Assembly (NCBI GenBank): GCA_900105225.1
Contig: LT629764.1
Location: forward strand, 4,918,501-4,982,500
From: Paenibacillaceae bacterium GAS479
GTDB taxonomy: Bacteria; Bacillota; Bacilli; Paenibacillales; Paenibacillaceae
DNA length: 64,000 nucleotides
Reading direction: 5' to 3'
A program made the position numbers and the translations under genes. This document shows, piece after piece, positions 59,645 to 64,000 of the stretch (its first letter is position 1; each line of letters opens with the position of its first letter). The notes beneath the pieces were generated by a model. That model did not search any database. It saw nothing but the letters and a program-made list of their open reading frames with translations, and was not told where the DNA came from.

Positions 59645-60843
59645 TCAAGCCTGCTCTGGAGGCCCTAAAGCGTCCACGCCTCAATCGCAGGGAAGCCTTG
59701 GAGCAGCTAAGCGAACTTGGTTTCAGCTGGGCCGATCTGGATGGGGAAGAGTACTGGCTGGACGAAATGATTGCGCTGGATGCTTCGGTATATGCCGAGC
59801 TGGTAGAGGCATCGTCGATGCTATGGAAAATATTCGACCGAACGGTCCGGTACATGCATGGGCGTCGGGATCTTTACGCGCTCACCGGTATCCCCTCGAT
59901 TTTGTGGAATATGCTGGACGGCTTGGAGCTTCCGCCTGAAGGCAACATCAGCCGATATGCTCGCTTCGACTTCGCGATCGGGCTGGACGGAGACATCCGT
60001 TTACTGGAGCTGAATGCGGATACGCCGACAGGTTATGCGGAGGCGGCAGCGGCGACGCCGTGGTTATGCCGTCAAGCGGGTTTGCACTCGCCCAATGAAG
60101 CGATGCCAGGCCTGCTTGCTGCAGCATGGGGAGTAGAGCGGCCGGAAGCCGCAGCTTGCGCTGCGTACGGCTCACATGCCGAGGACAGCGGCACGATTGA
60201 TCTGTTGGCGAAGCATAGCGGATTGCCCATTAAGATGATGGATCTGCTCGATCTATCGGTAGACGAGGGAGTAGTTAAGGATGGGGACGGCTCCCCAGTG
60301 ACCCGGATGTTCGCTTTATATCCGAAGGAATGGATGGCTCTTGATGAGGGCGGTGAAGCGCTCGCCTACTCTATCGAGAGGGGTCGCCTTCAACTGTTCA
60401 ATTGTCCGCATGCGATTTTGTTACAGTCGAAGGGACTGCAGGCGCTAATTTGGGGCTTGCATGAACTGAATCTGCTCTACACGCCAAAAGAGCATGAAGC
60501 AATCCAAGCTTACATGCTACCAACTTACACGAAGCCGCTTTTCGATGGCAGTTACGTCTCCAAGTCGATGTTCGGCCGAGAGGGCGGTTCGGTTAAGCTG
60601 TTTGGAGCAGGCGGAGGATTGGAGCTTGAAGATCGGGACGGGTTTGATACGAGTGTATTTTTCCCGACTGTGTATCAAAAGCGGGCCGATCTTCCGGAGC
60701 TAGAGTTGGGAGGGCAAAGTTATCGCATCCTGGCAGGTCTATTTGTTCTGAACGGTGTTCCCTGCGGTCTGCTTGGGCGGGCTGGTGGGCTAATTACAGG
60801 TAATACGAGCCATTTTGTGCCGATAGGGGTGAAGGAAACATGA
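59641..60843 (+). CDS. Glutathionylspermidine synthase-family ATP-grasp ligase
   Basis: A protein of 400 residues resembling the synthetase half of Gsp and the YgiC/YjfC proteins: YARFDFAIGLDGDIRLLELN then ADTPTGYAEAA; later LLYTPKEHEAIQ, KSMFGREGGSVKLF and GLITGNTSHFVPIGV. These enzymes join an amine or peptide to a carboxylate with ATP. The amidase half of Gsp is absent. Start ATG 59641 is coupled by ATGA to the secreted Gly/Ser-rich protein; its stop overlaps the next gene by four bases. The substrate is unknown. Confidence 0.88.
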   Translation: MIKPALEALKRPRLNRREALEQLSELGFSWADLDGEEYWLDEMIALDASVYAELVEASSMLWKIFDRTVRYMHGRRDLYALTGIPSILWNMLDGLELPPEGNISRYARFDFAIGLDGDIRLLELNADTPTGYAEAAAATPWLCRQAGLHSPNEAMPGLLAAAWGVERPEAAACAAYGSHAEDSGTIDLLAKHSGLPIKMMDLLDLSVDEGVVKDGDGSPVTRMFALYPKEWMALDEGGEALAYSIERGRLQLFNCPHAILLQSKGLQALIWGLHELNLLYTPKEHEAIQAYMLPTYTKPLFDGSYVSKSMFGREGGSVKLFGAGGGLELEDRDGFDTSVFFPTVYQKRADLPELELGGQSYRILAGLFVLNGVPCGLLGRAGGLITGNTSHFVPIGVKET

Positions 60844-61526
60844 ACAATCGATCACAGCGAAGGAATAGCGCGAGTCATATTGTAGCCGTTATTTTTGGTA
60901 TTATCATTTTGCTTATCGTTGTATCCCAGTGCTCGAACGCTTCTTCGAACAACGTCAGCATGTTCGACACTAGTTATAACTCATCGAGTTATTCGACTGG
61001 GGGGCAAGGAACTACAGCGGATGCAACCGTCGTTCCATGGGATTATCGTGTGACTGAAGGCGAGGTCGGCGACCTGGTGGGCGGCGATATGACGATTTTG
61101 CCAGATAATCAGTTAATGGCCAACGACGATCAGTACGGCACCGGTGATAAAATATGGACGCTGCAGTATATGACTGCAAATCTCAAAGAAAACGACCAGG
61201 GCAAGGCTTCGGTAACCCTTTCAACCTGGAATCCAATCAAGTCTTACAAAACGAAGGAAGCTGCCACGGCCGACCTCGATCGGCTAAAGGTGAAGCTCAA
61301 GACGAAGGTGAAGCTTGTTGGCGTGTACAAGACGAAGCTGGATGACAAAACTCGTCAATTCGCCGTACTCAGGCTGCCTACAGGCCAGCAGGTCAAACAG
61401 CCGATCGACGAGAAGCGCTATTCAGCGCTGAAGTCCGCCAAAGAGGCGGACATCATTATGGAAGAGATTCACGATCACAGCCAGTTTGATCTTGCATATA
61501 GCAAATTCCGGGGGTGGGCATCATAG
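60840..61526 (+). CDS. Membrane-anchored extracytoplasmic protein, unknown
   Basis: A protein of 228 residues: one N-terminal helix (IVAVIFGIIILLIVVSQ), a Ser/Asn-rich linker, and an extracytoplasmic domain with TVVPWDYRVTEGEVGDLVGG and DDQYGTGDKIWTLQYMTANL. I do not recognise it. It lies between the ATP-grasp ligase (4-base overlap) and a DUF350 protein (13-base overlap), so it is probably part of the same system. Confidence 0.68.
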   Translation: MNNRSQRRNSASHIVAVIFGIIILLIVVSQCSNASSNNVSMFDTSYNSSSYSTGGQGTTADATVVPWDYRVTEGEVGDLVGGDMTILPDNQLMANDDQYGTGDKIWTLQYMTANLKENDQGKASVTLSTWNPIKSYKTKEAATADLDRLKVKLKTKVKLVGVYKTKLDDKTRQFAVLRLPTGQQVKQPIDEKRYSALKSAKEADIIMEEIHDHSQFDLAYSKFRGWAS

Positions 61527-61912
61527 TTGTCGTAAATTTGCTCGTTAGTATTGGTGTCATCGTTGTTCTTCAGCTTATTGGCATGTTCATCTTTAGCTGG
61601 ATGACTCCGTTCAAGGATCTGGAGGAGCTCAAGAAAGGTAACGCTGCCGTCGGCTTGGCGATGGGCGGTAAGTTCCTTGGTACGGCTATTCTGCTTGGGG
61701 TTTCCTCCTATACGAATCATTCCATTTGGTACCTCATGCTCTGGTTCGCTGTAGGTTATGCCTGCTTGCTCCTCGCTTACTGGGTGTTTGAGCTCGCGAC
61801 TCCAAATCTTACTATTTCCAAAGAGCTGCAGCAAGGCAATATTGCCGTCGGCATTCTGCTGGCAGCGGTGTATGTAGGCACAGGCTTTGTTGTCAGCAGT
61901 CTGATTATTTAG
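61514..61912 (+). CDS. DUF350 membrane protein
   Basis: A protein of 132 residues and four membrane segments in two repeats, with the DUF350 motifs: EELKKGNAAVGLAMGGKFLG and SKELQQGNIAVGILLAAVYVG. The repeat NxAVG sits at the start of each hairpin. In E. coli the DUF350 protein YjfL is encoded beside YjfM and the ATP-grasp enzyme YjfC. Start GTG 61514 follows CCGGGGGTGGG. Function unknown. Confidence 0.88.
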   Translation: MGIIVVVNLLVSIGVIVVLQLIGMFIFSWMTPFKDLEELKKGNAAVGLAMGGKFLGTAILLGVSSYTNHSIWYLMLWFAVGYACLLLAYWVFELATPNLTISKELQQGNIAVGILLAAVYVGTGFVVSSLII

Positions 61913-61972
61913 CTTCATAGCTAATCAATAAGCTTAATAGCTGATCCATAAGATCGATATTAGGCACTTAAT

Positions 61973-62005
61973 TAGAAGCCCCATGCTCCCAGCATGCGGG
62001 CTTCT
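61973..62005 (+). terminator. Rho-independent terminator
   Basis: GAAGCCCCATGCT pairs with AGCATGCGGGCTTC around CCC, followed by a short T-containing tail. Confidence 0.65.
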
Positions 62006-62069
62006 TGCCCGTTATGATATACTAATTGAAGATTTTGCAAAGGCGACTTAGAGAAAGAAGGAATTTGAG

Positions 62070-63953
62070 ATGACCCGTCCCTTGACTTTTGGCAAGCTGC
62101 AGGAGGGGCGTAGCTTGTTTATCGGCTTGTACCTGCTCATGCTGCTCAAGATGGAATGGATGCGATTCAAGCTATTTGGCGGATTGTTGCCGCTCCCTAT
62201 GATCGCAGATGCGTTGTCGCTGCTGGCATTGCTCGGCTTACTAGAGCTATTGACACCACGCAGAGGCAAGGGTCCAGCTTACTGGACGTTTAATCTGATC
62301 TTCTCGCTGCTGTTATTCGCGGTGACGCTTTATTTTAGAAACTTCGGGACTATCGCTACATATACCGCGCTTGGCGACCTGAACCAGGTGTTCGGCGTCC
62401 GCGAGAGCATCGATTCTACGATACGCCCGCTGGATTATATCTACTTTGTGGATGTGCTGGTGATCGCGCTGATTTGGTCGGTGAGGCGCTACAGGGGCAG
62501 GACACCAGCAGGGAGAAAGAGCTTGTACAAGCCCGTAGCAGCGGCATTATTTCTTGTTGGAGCGGCTGGTTCGTTATGGTTCATTCTTGATACCGGCGAG
62601 ACCAAGAGTGAGCTTGCGCAGGCGGAGAGCGTGGGGTTTTTCAATTTTCAGATCGTTAATGCGATACAGACGTATGAGGAGAACAAGGAGATCGCTTCCG
62701 GCAATATTAACGAGACGATTGCGGAGATGGTGGCGCTGCAGGCGTCCTATCCTTATGACACTTCCGGTTCGGAATCGCGACCCAATGGCTTCGGCGATAT
62801 GAAGGGTATGAACCTGCTCATGATTCAGTTGGAGGCGTTCCAGAACTTTCCGATCGGGCTCAAAGTTGGGGGTAAGGAAGTAACGCCTGTGCTTAACCAA
62901 CTGGTGAAGGAAGGGTACTATGCCCCGAAATTCTTTCAACAGATTGGACAGGGTAATACATCGGATGCGGAGTTTATTGCTAACACTTCAATCTATCCAA
63001 CTGGCGCCATTGCGATGAGTACGGGTTTTGGTAACCGCGAGTTGCCTAGCTTGCCGCGACTGTTGCAGGCGGAGGGATACCAGGCGCTCACCTTCCACAT
63101 TAACAATGTGGGCTTCTGGGATCGCAATAAGCTGTATCCGGCGCTTAATTTCAACCGTTATTATGATAAGCCCTATTTCAAAAATGATAACTTCAACAGC
63201 TTCGGCGCTTCGGATGAAGAGCTGTATAAAACGACTGTGGACAAGCTGTCCGTACTTGCCAAGGAAGGTACGCCCTTTTATGGCCACCTGATTACGACTT
63301 CCAACCACTCTCCTTTTCGCATTCCGCAGGATAAGATCACTTTGGAACTTCCGGATACGCTTCAGGGCACAATGGTTGGAGACTATTTGCAGTCGGTTCA
63401 TTACGCGGATTCTGCGGTTGGCAAGCTGATCGAGCGATTGAAGCAAGAAGGCATGTGGGATAAGACCGCGCTTGTGCTATATGGAGATCACTTTGGCCTT
63501 CCGCCGCAGGAAGCCGATCCTGAGTTTATGAAAAAAGAGCTCGGTATCGACTATAGCAATCGCATCAGCCGCTACAATATTCCGCTCATTATCCGTTTCC
63601 CGGGCCAGCAGCCAATGACCTTACAGGGAACAGGTGGCCAGCTCGATTTGTTGCCGACAGTGGCGAATTTACTTGGCATTTCGCTGAAGGATGAAGGTTT
63701 TACTGCCTTCGGCCGGGATCTGCTGAATACGGATCGCAACGTCATTGGTATGCGTTATTACATGCCTACAGGTTCTTTTATTAATGACGAGATTGTATTC
63801 CAGCCGGGTAAGGGCTTTGAGGATGGAAAAGCCTACTCGCTGGATACATTAGAGCCGGTTGAGGATTTCGCGAAGTATCGGGAAGATTACGACTATATTC
63901 TCGAGCTGATGGGGCTGTCGGATCAATATGTGAAGCTACTGCCAAAGCGCTAG
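62070..63953 (+). CDS. LtaS-family lipoteichoic acid synthase/phosphoglycerol transferase
   Basis: A protein of 627 residues: five N-terminal membrane segments, then an extracellular sulfatase-like domain. The catalytic region has MIQLEAFQNFPIG with the metal-binding Glu, GNTSDAEF with nucleophile T297, TTSNHSPF and YGDHFGLP. LtaS polymerises glycerol phosphate from phosphatidylglycerol onto a glycolipid anchor. Organisms of this group have several paralogues, so primase or stress-specific roles are possible. Confidence 0.92.
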   Translation: MTRPLTFGKLQEGRSLFIGLYLLMLLKMEWMRFKLFGGLLPLPMIADALSLLALLGLLELLTPRRGKGPAYWTFNLIFSLLLFAVTLYFRNFGTIATYTALGDLNQVFGVRESIDSTIRPLDYIYFVDVLVIALIWSVRRYRGRTPAGRKSLYKPVAAALFLVGAAGSLWFILDTGETKSELAQAESVGFFNFQIVNAIQTYEENKEIASGNINETIAEMVALQASYPYDTSGSESRPNGFGDMKGMNLLMIQLEAFQNFPIGLKVGGKEVTPVLNQLVKEGYYAPKFFQQIGQGNTSDAEFIANTSIYPTGAIAMSTGFGNRELPSLPRLLQAEGYQALTFHINNVGFWDRNKLYPALNFNRYYDKPYFKNDNFNSFGASDEELYKTTVDKLSVLAKEGTPFYGHLITTSNHSPFRIPQDKITLELPDTLQGTMVGDYLQSVHYADSAVGKLIERLKQEGMWDKTALVLYGDHFGLPPQEADPEFMKKELGIDYSNRISRYNIPLIIRFPGQQPMTLQGTGGQLDLLPTVANLLGISLKDEGFTAFGRDLLNTDRNVIGMRYYMPTGSFINDEIVFQPGKGFEDGKAYSLDTLEPVEDFAKYREDYDYILELMGLSDQYVKLLPKR

Positions 63954-63978
63954 AACCAACTAAGAGGAGGATATCAAC

Positions 63979-64000
63979 ATGAACTCATCAACGACTTATG
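63979..64000 (+). CDS. Start of a gene cut by the window end
   Basis: ATG 63979 follows AAGAGGAGGATATCAAC, and seven codons are visible (MNSSTTY). Product unknown. Confidence 0.6.

Overview
The window looks like chromosomal DNA of a member of the Paenibacillaceae (Paenibacillus or a close relative). The evidence is the moderately GC-rich base composition, strong AGGAGG-type ribosome binding sites, frequent GTG and TTG starts, and gene content: an Mrp antiporter operon, bacterial NO synthase, staphyloxanthin-type carotenoid genes, YteA, YdjO, an LtaS-like enzyme and a YesN/LytS-type two-component pair. No rRNA or tRNA gene was recognised. This assignment comes from reading the sequence, not from a database search.

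Layout. 0-6 kb: the 3' part of hrpB, a DUF1294 protein, an array of 15 palindrome-cored 51-bp repeats, and a first HelD. 6-14 kb: EcsC-like protein with NO synthase, then a membrane-anchored sugar-binding protein, LytS-type kinase and YesN-type regulator, followed by a sugar porter with a cre-like site. 14-20.4 kb: the mrp operon with fused A and B subunits. 20.4-23.2 kb: an unrecognised protein and a chemoreceptor behind a SigD-like promoter. 23.3-25.7 kb: a second 51-bp repeat array, interrupted by a frameshifted IS1182-type element. 25.8-29.4 kb: carotenoid genes crtP/crtQ/crtO. 29.4-31.9 kb: DUF3900, Lin0512 and uppP.

32-40.4 kb is a visibly AT-richer accessory stretch. It holds a ligase remnant, a decayed ECF sigma/peptidase-like gene, a third palindromic array (52-bp period), an aminoglycoside phosphotransferase-like gene, an efflux MFS, an NmrA-like oxidoreductase behind a MerR-type promoter, two GNATs and a P-loop kinase. 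40.5-52 kb: a permease, a VOC protein, a second HelD, a candidate small RNA, macro domain, GNAT, YteA, a serine hydrolase, Ohr and several small unknowns. 52.1-54.2 kb: degenerate repeats and an IS150-type element. 54.3-64 kb: GNAT, YdjO, CsoR, an OsmC protein overlapping a class B PBP, a tight operon with a glutathionylspermidine-synthase-like ATP-grasp enzyme, and an LtaS-family enzyme.

Themes. Several units concern the envelope and stress (Mrp, UppP, PBP, LtaS, Ohr/OsmC, NOS, carotenoids). The most unusual signals are three arrays of 20-nt palindromes spaced 51-52 bp apart, the IS that sits exactly where one palindrome should be, and the ATP-grasp operon whose first secreted protein ends in a Ser-rich tail with terminal Gly-Gly.
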